A stretch of DNA of 64,000 nt from Stenotrophomonas rhizophila (GCF_007667275.1 NZ_VDQT01000001.1:1248318-1312317), one strand, 5' to 3'. Positions 20,764 through 29,748 are shown, counted from the stretch's first letter. Notes: generated by a model not told the origin, from the sequence alone. Translations and numbers: made by a program.

Positions 20764-21450
20764 ATGCTCCTGCACGTTCCCCAAGTCCTCAACGCCGACG
20801 AACTGGCCCACCTGCAGCGCGCGCTGGCGGCGGCGGACTGGGCCGACGGCCGCGAGACGGTGGGCGTGCAGGGCGCACAGGTCAAGCGCAACCAGCAGTT
20901 GCCCGACGCGTCACCGCTGAAGGCGGAACTGGGGCGCATCGTGCTGGCGGCGCTGGAACGGCATCCGCTGTTCTTTGCCGCCGCCCTGCCGCTGCGGATC
21001 CTGCCGCCGCGCTTCAATCGTTACCAGGGCGGTGGCGAATATGGCTTCCATGTGGATGGCGCGGTGATGATCACCACGGCCGACGGCCAGCGCAGCCACC
21101 TGCGCTCGGACGTGTCGTGCACGTTGTTCCTCAACGCGCCGGAGGACTACGACGGCGGTGAGCTGGTCATCAGCGACACCTACGGCGAGCATGACGTAAA
21201 GCTGCCGGCCGGCGATCTGGTGCTGTATCCGTCCAGCAGCCTGCACAAGGTGAACCCGGTAACGGCCGGCGCGCGGTTGGCGTCGTTCTTCTGGGTGCAG
21301 AGCATGGTCCGCGATGACAGCGCGCGACGGATGCTGCTGGAGATGGATGGCGCGATCGAGAAGTTGCGGGTGAGCGGGGCGGATCCGGGCGCGGTGCTGC
21401 AGCTGACCGGCGTGTACCACAACCTCCTACGGCGCTGGAGCGAGACCTGA
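20764..21450 (+). CDS. piuC: Fe(II)/2-oxoglutarate dioxygenase, PiuC/YbiX type
   Basis: 228 residues, PKHD-type hydroxylase. The iron triad is His96-x-Asp98 (YGFHVDGAV) and His161 (SSSLHKV), and Arg171 is placed to hold 2-oxoglutarate. [19 protein letters not shown] is a family signature. It starts 18 bp after the receptor stop codon and is surely co-transcribed. PiuC genes regularly accompany Fiu/PiuA-type receptors, but the substrate is not established. A perfect SMAG palindrome follows the stop. Confidence 0.93.
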   Translation: MLLHVPQVLNADELAHLQRALAAADWADGRETVGVQGAQVKRNQQLPDASPLKAELGRIVLAALERHPLFFAAALPLRILPPRFNRYQGGGEYGFHVDGAVMITTADGQRSHLRSDVSCTLFLNAPEDYDGGELVISDTYGEHDVKLPAGDLVLYPSSSLHKVNPVTAGARLASFFWVQSMVRDDSARRMLLEMDGAIEKLRVSGADPGAVLQLTGVYHNLLRRWSET

Positions 21451-21457
21451 CGGAACG

Positions 21458-21480
21458 GTAGCGCCGGCCGCCGGCGCTAC
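21458..21480. repeat. Perfect 23-bp SMAG palindrome
   Basis: GTAGCGCCGGC-C-GCCGGCGCTAC has 11-bp arms without mismatch and a one-base centre, so it carries GTAG heads at both ends. It stands 8 bp after piuC and may act as a transcript end or stabiliser. Confidence 0.85.
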
Positions 21481-21505
21481 CGTGCTCCGTCATCGCCCCG
21501 CGCAG

Positions 21506-21534
21506 ATTCGTAAATCATTCCTATTTGCATTTGT
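21506..21534. promoter_or_regulatory. Probable Fur box before the second receptor block
   Basis: The AT-rich segment CGTAAATCATTCCTATTTGCAT resembles the extended Fur-site form with AATCATTCTCATTTGC, differing by a swapped CT pair. It matches the 19-bp core consensus less well than the site at 17812. It lies about 105-135 bp before the ATG of the small ORF at 21641. Confidence 0.5.
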
Positions 21535-21640
21535 TACACGCGCTATCTACAATCCCCGCCGCGCCGGACCTGCCGGCGCGCCTTGGATAGGGACCGCCAC
21601 CTTGCGCCATCCGCACCGTCACCGCAGCTTTGCCCCCGCC

Positions 21641-22030
21641 ATGCGCGGGCAGCGTCCTGCGCTGGCCACGGTGCTGGCGTGGCTGGCGTTGTTGTCGATG
21701 CTGCTGGGCAGCCTGCCGCTGGTGGAACCGCATCTGCCTGGCACTGCGGCGCTGGTCCTCCAGCTTCCCGCTGAAGAGCGCCAGGGCGGCGAGCACCGCC
21801 TGCAGGAAGAAGTGCCGGCCAAGCCGCGGCGGATGGTCGGCGCCCAGCCTGCCGCCACCCCGCCGCGCGTGCCGCAGCCCCCATTGCCGGAATCGCTGGA
21901 TGCGTTGATGGCCACCCTGGACGAGCTGCCACCGCAGGTCGTACCGGCCATCGATTCCGCCCCGGCAACTCCGTTGCCTGCCGCTCCCGGGCTGCGCGTC
22001 CAGCGCGGCCAAGCCCCGCCGCAGGGCTGA
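21641..22030 (+). CDS. Small membrane-anchored Pro-rich protein upstream of the second TonB receptor
   Basis: 129 residues: a hydrophobic helix near the N-terminus (residues about 8-24, TVLAWLALLSMLLGSLP) followed by a Pro/Ala/Leu-rich periplasmic-type tail with APATPLPAAPGLRV near the end. No family was recognised. The TTG at 21602 is an alternative start. It parallels the ORF at 17883 in length, layout and distance (149 bp) from the receptor gene. The high Pro content recalls the linkers of TonB-like proteins, but no TonB C-terminal domain is present. Confidence 0.5.
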   Translation: MRGQRPALATVLAWLALLSMLLGSLPLVEPHLPGTAALVLQLPAEERQGGEHRLQEEVPAKPRRMVGAQPAATPPRVPQPPLPESLDALMATLDELPPQVVPAIDSAPATPLPAAPGLRVQRGQAPPQG

Positions 22031-22179
22031 TACCGGCCACGCCCGCGTCGCTGCACGTAAGACAGCGGCTGACCGCACTGCTGCTTGCCTGCCCTGCAGG
22101 CCTCCAGATCTTTTCCTGATTCCGCTGCGGCCCCTGGCCACGGCGGTCCCGCGTTCGCACCCTTTTCGAGGTACCTCCC

Positions 22180-24612
22180 ATGGCCCAGCGCCATCGTCGT
22201 CGCGTGTCCCTGTCCCGCTGCCCGCTGGGCGCCGCCCTGCTCGTCGCCCTCGCCGCCCCCGCCTTCGCCTTCGCCGCCGCGGATGCCGCCGGCGAGCCCA
22301 GGACCCTGGACCAGGTGGTGGTCACCGCCTCGGGCTTCGAGCAGAAGATCACCGATGCGCCGGCCAGCATCAGCGTGGTCAGCCGCGAGGAGCTCAGCAA
22401 GCGCCCCTACACCAGCCTGGTGGATGCGCTGCGCGACGTGGAAGGCATCGACGTCGGCATGGAAACCACCGACAAAAACGGTCGCGCCACCATTTCCATG
22501 CGCGGCATGCCATCCGAATACACCCTGGTGCTGATCGATGGCCGCCGCCAGAGCAATGTCGGCCAGCTGTACCCGAACAACTTCGGTGGCGGCCAGTTCG
22601 CCTACCTGCCACCGCTGGATGCGATCGAACGCATCGAAGTGGTACGCGGCCCGATGTCCACCCTGTACGGTTCCGACGCCATGGGGGGCGTCATCAACAT
22701 CATCACCCGGCGTAACCAGGACAGCTGGCACGGCTCGGTGACCCAGGGCTTCACCGTGCAGCAGGACGACCAGTTCGGCGACGCGCGCACCACCGACATC
22801 TACCTGACCGGCCCCCTGGTCAAGGAGCGCCTCGACGTGGCCGTGCGTGGCAGCTACTACGACAGCAAGGCCTCCAACCCCGAGTGGGAAGCCCTGACCC
22901 TCCCGGATGGCACCCTGTGGGAGCGCAGCATCGGCTTCGGCGGTGGCGGCAAGGCAGTGGCCAACACCAACTGGAACACCGGCGTGCGCTTGAGCTGGTC
23001 GATCAACGACGACCATGACCTGTCGCTGGACTACGACGTGTCCCGCCAGAAGTACGACAACAGCGAAGGCCAGACCGGCACCTTGGACAGCCTGGCCAGC
23101 CTGTGGCGGGTGGGCAATGCCACCGTTCCCAACCCGACCGGCACCGGCACCGTCACCCGCCGCGTGGTGCAGCCGCGCGTGGGCTACACCGCCTACCAGC
23201 GCTACGAGCGCGACCAGCTGGCACTGACCCACCAGGGCCGTTACGCCTTCGGCACCTGGCAGACCACGCTGACCCACACCAAGAGCAACAACCTCGGTCG
23301 TTCGCTGCCGCTGACCCTGGACGAGCGCGCGGACCTGCAGACGCTGTGGAACGACGTGTGCCGCCGCACCGGCGCGGCCAACAACTGCGCGGCCGGCAGC
23401 CGCAACGGGCTGTCGGCGTTGAACGCGACCGAACTGGCGCGACTGGAAGCCTTCCTGCCGCGACCGCTGCGTACCATGGAGCTGGAAGGCTACGTGCTGG
23501 ACACGATGCTGGACATGAGCTTCGACGCGCACAAACTGACCCTGGGCGGCCAGTTCACCGACACCGACATGATCGACGGCGTGTTCGGCATGGACGGCGC
23601 CGGCTACCGCGACAACGTCAAGCAGAAGCACCGCATGTGGTCGGTGTTCGCCGAAGACAACTGGGCGCTGACCGACGCGCTGACCGCGACCCTGGGCGTG
23701 CGCTACGACGACCACAACATCTTCGGCAGCCACGTCAGCCCGCGCGCCTACCTGGTGTGGAATGCCAGCGACGCCTGGACCTTCAAGGGCGGCGTGAGCA
23801 CCGGCTACAAGACCCCGCGCCCGGACCAGCTGTTCCCCGGCGTGACCGGTTTTGGTGGGCAGGGCGTTCTGCCGCTGGTGGGCTCGCCCAACCTGCAGCC
23901 GGAAACCAGCACCAACTACGAGATTGCCAGCTACTACGCGGGCGAGCGCTGGGGCTTCAACCTCACCGGCTTCCTCAACAGGTTCGACGACAAGATCGCC
24001 AGCGGCGGCACCTTCCCGAACTGCGAAGTGGCGCCGGCAGGCAGCGGTTACTGCGTGGACGTCGGTCCGGGCTGGGCGGCGCTGGGCTACAGCACGTTCA
24101 CCCAGAGCGTGAACATCGATACCGCGGAAACGCGCGGCGTGGAAGCGGCGGCGCACGTGGACCTGCGCGAGGACCTGGAGCTGCGCGGCAACTACACGTA
24201 TACGAAGTCCGAGCAGACCAGCGGCAGCGCGAACGGCCAACCGATCGCCGGCAATCCCGCCAGACACATGGCCAATGCCAGCCTGAACTGGCAGATCAGC
24301 GATGCCGTCAGCCTGTCGCTGATCGGCGAAGGGCGCTATGACCGCTATCGCGACACGCTGGTCACCAACGTGGGCGGCGTGAGCGCATCGCAGGTGCGGT
24401 ATTACGACGACTACACGATCTTCCACCTCGGCGGCAGCTGGGACGTGAACCCCTGGCTGACGGTGAACGCGCGGGTCAACAACCTGTTCGACAAGGACTT
24501 CGTGTCGCAGTCGTGCGTGCTGCTCAGCGACAGCGAGTTCAACTGCGTGGATGATTACGCGACCAAGGACCAGCGCCGGAGTTACTGGATTTCGTTGAAC
24601 GCGAAGTTCTGA
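22180..24612 (+). CDS. TonB-dependent outer-membrane receptor, FepA/CirA-like
   Basis: 810 residues. A signal peptide ends near FAFAAADA; the TonB box is LDQVVVTASGFEQ. The plug (about 45-190) has SVVSREELSKRPY, ISMRGMPSEYTLVLIDGRR and VVRGPMSTLYGSDAMGGVIN, a set shared by FepA, CirA and related catecholate receptors. The barrel ends with an aromatic residue (SLNAKF). The sequence in the plug and length favour ferric-catecholate uptake, but the exact ligand cannot be read. The Fur-like site at 21506 and the small ORF precede it. Confidence 0.92.
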   Translation: MAQRHRRRVSLSRCPLGAALLVALAAPAFAFAAADAAGEPRTLDQVVVTASGFEQKITDAPASISVVSREELSKRPYTSLVDALRDVEGIDVGMETTDKNGRATISMRGMPSEYTLVLIDGRRQSNVGQLYPNNFGGGQFAYLPPLDAIERIEVVRGPMSTLYGSDAMGGVINIITRRNQDSWHGSVTQGFTVQQDDQFGDARTTDIYLTGPLVKERLDVAVRGSYYDSKASNPEWEALTLPDGTLWERSIGFGGGGKAVANTNWNTGVRLSWSINDDHDLSLDYDVSRQKYDNSEGQTGTLDSLASLWRVGNATVPNPTGTGTVTRRVVQPRVGYTAYQRYERDQLALTHQGRYAFGTWQTTLTHTKSNNLGRSLPLTLDERADLQTLWNDVCRRTGAANNCAAGSRNGLSALNATELARLEAFLPRPLRTMELEGYVLDTMLDMSFDAHKLTLGGQFTDTDMIDGVFGMDGAGYRDNVKQKHRMWSVFAEDNWALTDALTATLGVRYDDHNIFGSHVSPRAYLVWNASDAWTFKGGVSTGYKTPRPDQLFPGVTGFGGQGVLPLVGSPNLQPETSTNYEIASYYAGERWGFNLTGFLNRFDDKIASGGTFPNCEVAPAGSGYCVDVGPGWAALGYSTFTQSVNIDTAETRGVEAAAHVDLREDLELRGNYTYTKSEQTSGSANGQPIAGNPARHMANASLNWQISDAVSLSLIGEGRYDRYRDTLVTNVGGVSASQVRYYDDYTIFHLGGSWDVNPWLTVNARVNNLFDKDFVSQSCVLLSDSEFNCVDDYATKDQRRSYWISLNAKF

Positions 24613-24632
24613 GGTCCCGGCGCTGCGCGCCG

Positions 24633-24658
24633 CCGCCCGACCAACGGTCGGGCGCTAC
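24633..24658 (-). repeat. SMAG repeat after the FepA/CirA-like receptor gene
   Basis: The hairpin GCCCGACC-AAC-GGTCGGGC followed by CTAC is a GTAG-headed unit read on the minus strand. It starts 21 bp after the stop codon and may be part of its transcript end. Confidence 0.8.
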
Positions 24659-24677
24659 CGGCACCCACGCACCGGCC

Positions 24678-24785
24678 CCCCACGCACACCGGGCGCCCCA
24701 CGCACACCGGGCACCCCACGCACACCGGGTGCCCCACGCACACCGGGTGCCCCACACACACCGGGCACCCCTCACACACCGGTAG
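24678..24785. repeat. 18-bp minisatellite, six units
   Basis: Six contiguous 18-bp units of the form CCCCACGCACACCGGGyr run from 24678 to 24785. Units 1-4 differ only in the last two bases, and units 5 and 6 carry extra changes. The sixth unit ends in CCGGTAG, so it merges with the head of the next SMAG repeat. The array has no spacers and is not a CRISPR. It lies between the receptor gene and the Fur-like site of the reductase operon. Confidence 0.9.
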
Positions 24786-24806
24786 GTGCCGACCGTTGGT
24801 CGGCAC
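24782..24806 (+). repeat. SMAG repeat before the reductase operon
   Basis: GTAGGTGCCGACC-GTT-GGTCGGCAC, read on the plus strand; its GTAG overlaps the last minisatellite unit. Confidence 0.8.
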
Positions 24807-24838
24807 ACGCCGCAGACCGACCTCGCGCGACCAACAAT

Positions 24839-24858
24839 TGCGAACCATTCTCATCAAT
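24839..24858. promoter_or_regulatory. Fur box before the iron-reductase operon
   Basis: TGCGAACCATTCTCATCAAT closely resembles the common Fur-site form GCGAATCATTCTCATT. It lies about 30 bp before the first coding region of the five-gene operon and implies iron repression. Confidence 0.65.
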
Positions 24859-24886
24859 GGTGTAATTGGCTATTCGCCTTCCTGCC

Positions 24887-25534
24887 GTGACCGTGGCCAC
24901 CAGCGCTCCCCCTTCCGCCGTGCAGCAACAACAGAACCGCGGCTTCTGGCTGCGTACCCTGCACCAGTGGCACTGGATCAGCTCGGCCGTCTGCCTGATC
25001 GGCATGCTGCTGTTCGCGGCGACCGGGATCACCCTCAACCACGCCGCCAAGATCGAGGCCACCCCGCAGGTGGTCAACCGCCAACTGGAGCTGCCGGCCG
25101 AGCTGCTCGGCCAGCTCGGCGAGCGCAGCGACGGCCATGCCCCGGTACCGCGCGCCGCGGCCCGCTGGCTCGACCGCGAGCTGGGTATTGCCATCGGCAG
25201 GCGCCCGGCCGAGTGGTCCCCCGAGGAAATCTACCTGTCCATGCCCAGCCCCGGTGGCGATGCGTGGCTGAGCATCGACCGTGAAAGCGGCGCGGTGGAG
25301 TACGAAGCCACCTCGCGCGGCTGGGTCTCCTACTTCAACGACCTGCACAAGGGCCGCAATGCGGGGCCGGCCTGGGGCTGGTTCCTGGACATCTTCGCCG
25401 TGGCCTGCCTGGTGTTCTGCATCACCGGCCTGTTCCTGCTGCACCTGCATGCCCGCCAGCGGCGCATGACCTGGCCGCTGGTCGGCCTGGGCCTGATGGT
25501 GCCGCTGCTGATCGCCCTGATCCTGATCCACTGA
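24887..25534 (+). CDS. PepSY-associated membrane protein, probable siderophore-iron reductase subunit
   Basis: 215 residues from the GTG at 24887; a TTG at 24866 is possible but almost touches the Fur-like site. Three membrane helices are visible (about 29-51, 166-188, 194-213), with a periplasmic loop carrying LHKGRNAG. Histidines flank or sit in the helices (LHQWHW, LNHAAK, DLHKG, LLHLH), as in PepSY-TM proteins that bind haem and pass electrons across the inner membrane; FpvG of Pseudomonas is such a ferrisiderophore reductase. This copy is short, lacking the extra helices of full-length PepSY-TM proteins. Head of an operon that also encodes a flavin transferase and a diflavin reductase. 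Confidence 0.75.
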   Translation: MTVATSAPPSAVQQQQNRGFWLRTLHQWHWISSAVCLIGMLLFAATGITLNHAAKIEATPQVVNRQLELPAELLGQLGERSDGHAPVPRAAARWLDRELGIAIGRRPAEWSPEEIYLSMPSPGGDAWLSIDRESGAVEYEATSRGWVSYFNDLHKGRNAGPAWGWFLDIFAVACLVFCITGLFLLHLHARQRRMTWPLVGLGLMVPLLIALILIH

Positions 25535-25574
25535 GCCACGGATTCGTCCCCTTCCACCTTCCCGGAGCCGCACC

Positions 25575-26093
25575 ATGCGCGTCACCCTCACCATCGCCCT
25601 GAGCGGCCTGCTGGCCACCTCGCCGGCTTATGCCACCACCCTGGACATCAATGTCGAGGTGCCCAAGCTCAACGTGGCCGAGTACCACCGCCCGTATGTG
25701 GCGGTGTGGCTGGAAGGGGCCGACCAGAAGGTCGCCGCCAACCTGGCGGTCTGGTACCAGCAGACCAGCAACAGCGAGGGCCACGGCACCAAGTGGCTGC
25801 CCGACCTGCGCCAGTGGTGGCGAAAGAGCGGCCGCGAACTGAAGGTGCCGGTGGACGGCCTGACCGGCCCGACCCGGCCGGCCGGTACCCACGCACTGTC
25901 GTTCACTGACAAGCAGCCTGCACTGAAGACCCTGGCCCCGGGCAACTACACCCTAGTGGTGGAAGCCGCGCGCGAAGTGGGCGGCCGCGAACTGGTCAAG
26001 ATTCCCTTCACCTGGCCGGCCACCGCCGCGCAGAACGGCAAGGCCCAGGGCAGCACCGAACTGGGCCTGGTCACGCTGTCGACCAAGCCCTGA
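25575..26093 (+). CDS. DUF2271 periplasmic protein
   Basis: 172 residues. Signal peptide MRVTLTIALSGLLATSPAYA; the mature part has HRPYVAVWLEGADQKV and WLPDLRQWWRKSGRELKV, both DUF2271 signatures. The family has no known activity but is repeatedly found beside PepSY-TM and DUF4198 genes in iron-regulated clusters. Start 41 bp after the first gene of the operon. Confidence 0.85.
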   Translation: MRVTLTIALSGLLATSPAYATTLDINVEVPKLNVAEYHRPYVAVWLEGADQKVAANLAVWYQQTSNSEGHGTKWLPDLRQWWRKSGRELKVPVDGLTGPTRPAGTHALSFTDKQPALKTLAPGNYTLVVEAAREVGGRELVKIPFTWPATAAQNGKAQGSTELGLVTLSTKP

Positions 26094-26147
26094 GTTTTCC
26101 CGCCCTCCGCCCGGAGGGCTCCACATTGCCCGCACCTGGAGTTGTTG

Positions 26148-26954
26148 ATGAAGCGCTCGCTCGTCCTCGCCGCCGCCCTGGCCGCCGCACTTCCGTTCTC
26201 CGCCCTCGCCCACAAGGCCTGGCTGCAGCCGTCGCAGACCGTGATCGCCGGCGACAAGCCGTGGATCACCGTCGATGCCGCTGTCTCCAATGACCTGTTC
26301 TACTTCAACCACGTGCCGCTGCGCCTGGAGAGCCTGGTCATCACCGCGCCGGACGGCAGCACCGTGCAGCCGCAGAACGCGGCCACCGGCAAGTTCCGCA
26401 GCGTGTTCGATGTCGAGCTGACCCAGCAGGGCACCTATCGCCTGGCGTCGGTCAACAACGGCCTGTCGGCCAGCTGGGAAGAGAACGGCAAGCCGAGGCG
26501 CTGGCGCGGCAACGCGGCCACCTTCGCCACCGAAGTGCCGAAGAGGGCCAAGAAGCTGCAGGTAAGCCAGTCGGTCAATCGCGTGGAAACCTTCGTCACC
26601 AACGGCACCCCGAATGCCACCGCACTGGCGCCGACCGGCAGTGGCATCGAACTGGTCGCGCTGGGCCATCCCAACGACCTGTTCGCCGGTGAAGCGGCTA
26701 CGTTCCGCGTGCTGGTCGACGGCAAGCCGCGCGCCGGCCTGGCCTTCGAAATCACCCGCGGCGGTACCCGCTATCGAAACGCGCAGGACGAGATCAAGCT
26801 CACCAGCGACAAGAAGGGCGAGATCACCGTCACTTGGCCGGAAGCCGGCATGTACTGGCTGGAAACCAGCAGCGAAGACAAGAAGACTTCGATCAAGCAG
26901 GCCAAAACCCGGCGCCTGAACTACGTGGCCACACTGGAAGTGCTGCCGCAGTAG
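26148..26954 (+). CDS. DUF4198 periplasmic protein
   Basis: 268 residues from the ATG at 26148, which gives a clean signal peptide [21 protein letters not shown]. The mature N-terminus [12 protein letters not shown] matches DUF4198 proteins, which have a beta-sandwich fold ([10 protein letters not shown] and the [14 protein letters not shown] segment) and often a metal-binding N-terminal histidine after signal cleavage, here the first mature residue. It probably binds metal or a partner in the periplasm; the role is inferred from context. Confidence 0.82.
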   Translation: MKRSLVLAAALAAALPFSALAHKAWLQPSQTVIAGDKPWITVDAAVSNDLFYFNHVPLRLESLVITAPDGSTVQPQNAATGKFRSVFDVELTQQGTYRLASVNNGLSASWEENGKPRRWRGNAATFATEVPKRAKKLQVSQSVNRVETFVTNGTPNATALAPTGSGIELVALGHPNDLFAGEAATFRVLVDGKPRAGLAFEITRGGTRYRNAQDEIKLTSDKKGEITVTWPEAGMYWLETSSEDKKTSIKQAKTRRLNYVATLEVLPQ

Positions 26955-26978
26955 CGCCGTGATTCCGCATTCGACCCC

Positions 26979-27953
26979 ATGACCGCTCTGCTCGACATCG
27001 CCAGCCTCGGTGGCCACACCATGGGCACCACCTGGCAGGTGAAACTGGTCGTCCCTTCCGGGCGCGACCTGCACCCGTTGCATGCCGGCATCCAGGCACG
27101 ACTGGATGCCGTGGTGGCGCAGATGAGCACATGGGAAGCGGACAGCGATATTTCGCGATTCAACCGCGCCGCTCCCGGCACCGCGCTGCCGCTGCCGGCG
27201 TTGTTTGCCGAGGTGATGGACGGCGCGCTCGACATCGCCCGGCGCAGCGACGGCGCGTTCGATCCTACCGTGGGTCCGCTGGTGGCGCTGTGGGGCTTCG
27301 GTGCGCACGCGCATGCCCGGCGCGTACCCGACGCGGCGCTGCTTGCCGCCACCCGGGCGCGCTGCGGATGGCAGCGGCTGCAGTGGCAGCACGGCAGCCT
27401 GCTGCAACCGGGCGCGCTGGAACTGGACCTGTCGGCCATCGCCAAAGGCTTCGCGGTGGACCTGGTCACGCGCTGGCTGCGTGTCGGACAGATCAGCGCC
27501 GCGCTGGTGGAAGTGGGCGGCGAACTGCACGGGTATGGCCGCAAGCCGGACGCGCAGCCATGGCGGGTGCTGGTGGAAGCCGGACCGGAAGAAGAAGCCG
27601 CGTTGGCGCACCCGCCGCGCGTGCTGGCGCTGGACGATCTGGCCGTGGCCACGTCCGGTGACCGCTTCCATCAGTTCATCCAGGATGGCACGCATTACAG
27701 CCACACCCTGGACCCGCGCGTGGGCATGCCGGTCAGCCGCAGCGCCGCAGCGGTCACCGTGGTCGCGCGCGACGCCCTGCACGCCGACGGGTGGGCCACC
27801 GCGCTTACGGTGATGGGGATCGAAAGCGGCCTGGCGTTCGCTAACGCGCATGGCCTGGCCGCACGGTTCATCACCCGCACTGCGCACGGTATCGACGAAC
27901 ATCTGAGCACGGCATTTGCCGGGCTGCTGGCCGAACAGGAGGCCGCGACATGA
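26979..27953 (+). CDS. apbE: FAD:protein FMN transferase ApbE
   Basis: 324 residues. GGHTMGTTWQVKL at the start, ELDLSAIAKGFAVD, LVEVGGELHGYG and SHTLDPRVGMPV are the ApbE signatures that bind FAD and the metal. ApbE attaches FMN to Thr residues of exported flavoproteins. No signal peptide is present, so this copy may act in the cytoplasm or be exported differently. No obvious DxxTGATS-type acceptor motif was seen in the neighbours. ATGA overlap with the next gene shows a tight operon. Confidence 0.94.
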   Translation: MTALLDIASLGGHTMGTTWQVKLVVPSGRDLHPLHAGIQARLDAVVAQMSTWEADSDISRFNRAAPGTALPLPALFAEVMDGALDIARRSDGAFDPTVGPLVALWGFGAHAHARRVPDAALLAATRARCGWQRLQWQHGSLLQPGALELDLSAIAKGFAVDLVTRWLRVGQISAALVEVGGELHGYGRKPDAQPWRVLVEAGPEEEAALAHPPRVLALDDLAVATSGDRFHQFIQDGTHYSHTLDPRVGMPVSRSAAAVTVVARDALHADGWATALTVMGIESGLAFANAHGLAARFITRTAHGIDEHLSTAFAGLLAEQEAAT

Positions 27954-29560
27954 AGCGCGGCCCCTCGCGCGCGGTACTGGGCAACATCGCGATGATGGCG
28001 CTGCTGGCAGCGCTGGCGTGGCTGTTGCTGCGCCTGCACCTGCAGGAAGACTGGTGGCCGGGTGCACCAACGGCATCGCACTGGCGCTGGGCGGCGGGCA
28101 GCGTCGTGGCGTACGCGGCGGTGTGCGCGCTGCTGTGGTGGCGCGGCCGCCCGCGCGACGACGCCACCCGCGAAGACGGCCAGGCGCCACTGCTGCTGGT
28201 CTGGGCCAGCCAGACCGGCTTCGCCCGGCAGCTGTGCGAACGCAGCGCCGAGGTGCTGCGCGCAGCCGGCGTCAGCGTGCGCGTGCGCGGCCTGCACCAG
28301 GTCGACGCCACGCTGCTGCAGCAGACCACGCGCATGCTGCTGATCGCCAGCACCACCGGCGAAGGCGACGCACCGGACCATGCACTGCCGTTCCTGCGCC
28401 GGGTGATGCCGCAGGCGCTGGCGCTGCCGCACCTGCAGTATGGCGTGCTGGCGCTGGGCGATCGCAGCTACGGCCATTTCTGCGCCTTCGGCCACCAGCT
28501 CGGCGCGTGGCTGCGCCGGCACGGTGCGCACCCGCTGTTCGACACGATAGAAGTGGACAACGCCGACCCGGCCGCGCTGCGTCACTGGCAGCAGCTGCTG
28601 GGCCAGCTGGGAGGCAACGTCACCGAGCTGCCCGACTGGACCCCGGCGCAGTACCAGCCCTGGCAGCTGCAGTCGCGTCGGCAGGTCAACGCGGGCAGCC
28701 CGGGTGCCGCCACCTGGACAGTGGCGCTGGTGCCGGCCGACGGCGTACTGCCTGCGTGGCAGGCGGGCGATGTGGTGGAGATCGGACCACGGCACGGTTC
28801 CGACGAAGTCGATGCGTGGCTGGCCCTGCACGCCCGCGACGGCAACGCGCAGGTTGAAGGGCAGTCGCTGCGCGACTGGCTGGCCCGCTCGCACCTGCCG
28901 GTGCTGCCTGATTCGGTACATGCCGGCGACGCCGCGCTGGTCGCCGCGCTCAAGCCACTCCCGCACCGCGAGTACTCCATCGCCAGCACGCCGGCCGAAG
29001 GCCAGGTGCTGCTGTTGCTGCGTCGCCTGCTGCGCCCGGACGGCACGCCGGGCCTGGGCAGTGGCTGGCTGTGCGATCACGCCACGCTGGGGGGACGCAT
29101 CGACCTGCGTTTCCGCAGCAATCCGAACTTCCACGCGCCGTCGCCCGACGCGCCGCTGATCCTGATCGGCAACGGTACCGGCATCGCCGGGCTGCGCGCG
29201 CACCTGCGTGCCCGGGTCGAACAGGGTGCCGCGCGCAACTGGCTGCTGTTCGGCGAGCGTACCGCCGCGCACGATTTCCATTTCGGCGATGACATTCTGG
29301 GCTGGCAGCGCGCCGGCATGATCGCGCGGCTGGATACGGTGTTCAGCCGCGACGGCGGCGTCCACCGATACGTGCAGGACCGGCTGCTGGCCGAGCTGGA
29401 CACCCTGCGGCAGTGGGTGCGCGACGGCGCCACGATCCTGGTCTGTGGCAGCCTGCAGGGCATGGCCCCGGCAGTGGACGCGGTGATCGAACAGGCCTTG
29501 GGGCACGAAGGCAAAGAAGCCCTGATCGTCGCCGGCCGCTACCGCCGCGACGTGTATTGA
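27950..29560 (+). CDS. Membrane-anchored diflavin reductase (CysJ-like)
   Basis: 536 residues. Two N-terminal membrane helices (about 10-28, 46-62) precede a flavodoxin domain (VWASQTGFARQLCERSAEVL; ASTTGEGDAPDHALPFL; YGVLALGDRSYGHFC) and an FNR-type domain (HREYSIAS for FAD, LILIGNGTGIAG for pyridine nucleotide, ILVCGSLQGMA). This is a CysJ or P450-reductase-like layout, but bound to the membrane and without a partner CysI. It can move electrons from NADPH through FAD and FMN to a membrane acceptor; the PepSY-type protein of the same operon is the likely target. Ends before composite element A. Confidence 0.88.
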   Translation: MKRGPSRAVLGNIAMMALLAALAWLLLRLHLQEDWWPGAPTASHWRWAAGSVVAYAAVCALLWWRGRPRDDATREDGQAPLLLVWASQTGFARQLCERSAEVLRAAGVSVRVRGLHQVDATLLQQTTRMLLIASTTGEGDAPDHALPFLRRVMPQALALPHLQYGVLALGDRSYGHFCAFGHQLGAWLRRHGAHPLFDTIEVDNADPAALRHWQQLLGQLGGNVTELPDWTPAQYQPWQLQSRRQVNAGSPGAATWTVALVPADGVLPAWQAGDVVEIGPRHGSDEVDAWLALHARDGNAQVEGQSLRDWLARSHLPVLPDSVHAGDAALVAALKPLPHREYSIASTPAEGQVLLLLRRLLRPDGTPGLGSGWLCDHATLGGRIDLRFRSNPNFHAPSPDAPLILIGNGTGIAGLRAHLRARVEQGAARNWLLFGERTAAHDFHFGDDILGWQRAGMIARLDTVFSRDGGVHRYVQDRLLAELDTLRQWVRDGATILVCGSLQGMAPAVDAVIEQALGHEGKEALIVAGRYRRDVY

Positions 29561-29605
29561 CCGCGAGATGGGCAGCGCCCCTGGTTGTGTGTGGACCACG
29601 CACCG

Positions 29606-29748
29606 GTAGGATCGGATCCCGATCGATCGCACGCACGGCCGATCGGCACGACGAACGCATGACCTGTGCCGGAGATGGTTTTCACCAACGGTCATGCCAC
29701 CCATGAACGTTGCAACGGCATTGGCGGTCGATAGGGATTCGACCCTAC
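29606..29748. repeat. Composite element A: REP-core-REP, 143 bp
   Basis: The element begins with GTAG (29606) and ends with CTAC (29748). Each end forms a small hairpin (GATCGG-ATC-CCGATC on the left, GTCGA-TCGAC on the right). The core carries GACGAACGCATG (offset 44), GGTCATGCCAC (offset 84) and GAACGTTGC (offset 99), found at offsets 44, 83 and 98 in the element at 36814. GCATGACC and GGTCATGC inside can pair. The right CTAC provides the hutD stop codon on the minus strand. Confidence 0.8.

Noticed and set aside
18214..24426. Long minus-strand frames across the two TonB receptor genes
   Set aside because: Both are antisense shadows of receptor genes with clear plugs and barrels on the plus strand; no motif or ribosome site is seen.
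24678..24785. Possible CRISPR array
   Set aside because: Units of 18 bp are directly joined without unique spacers, and no cas genes are in the window.
24539..24857. Minus-strand frames with repeated CVWGTRCAWG-like or VGHPVCVG-like residues
   Set aside because: They are translations of the 18-bp minisatellite.
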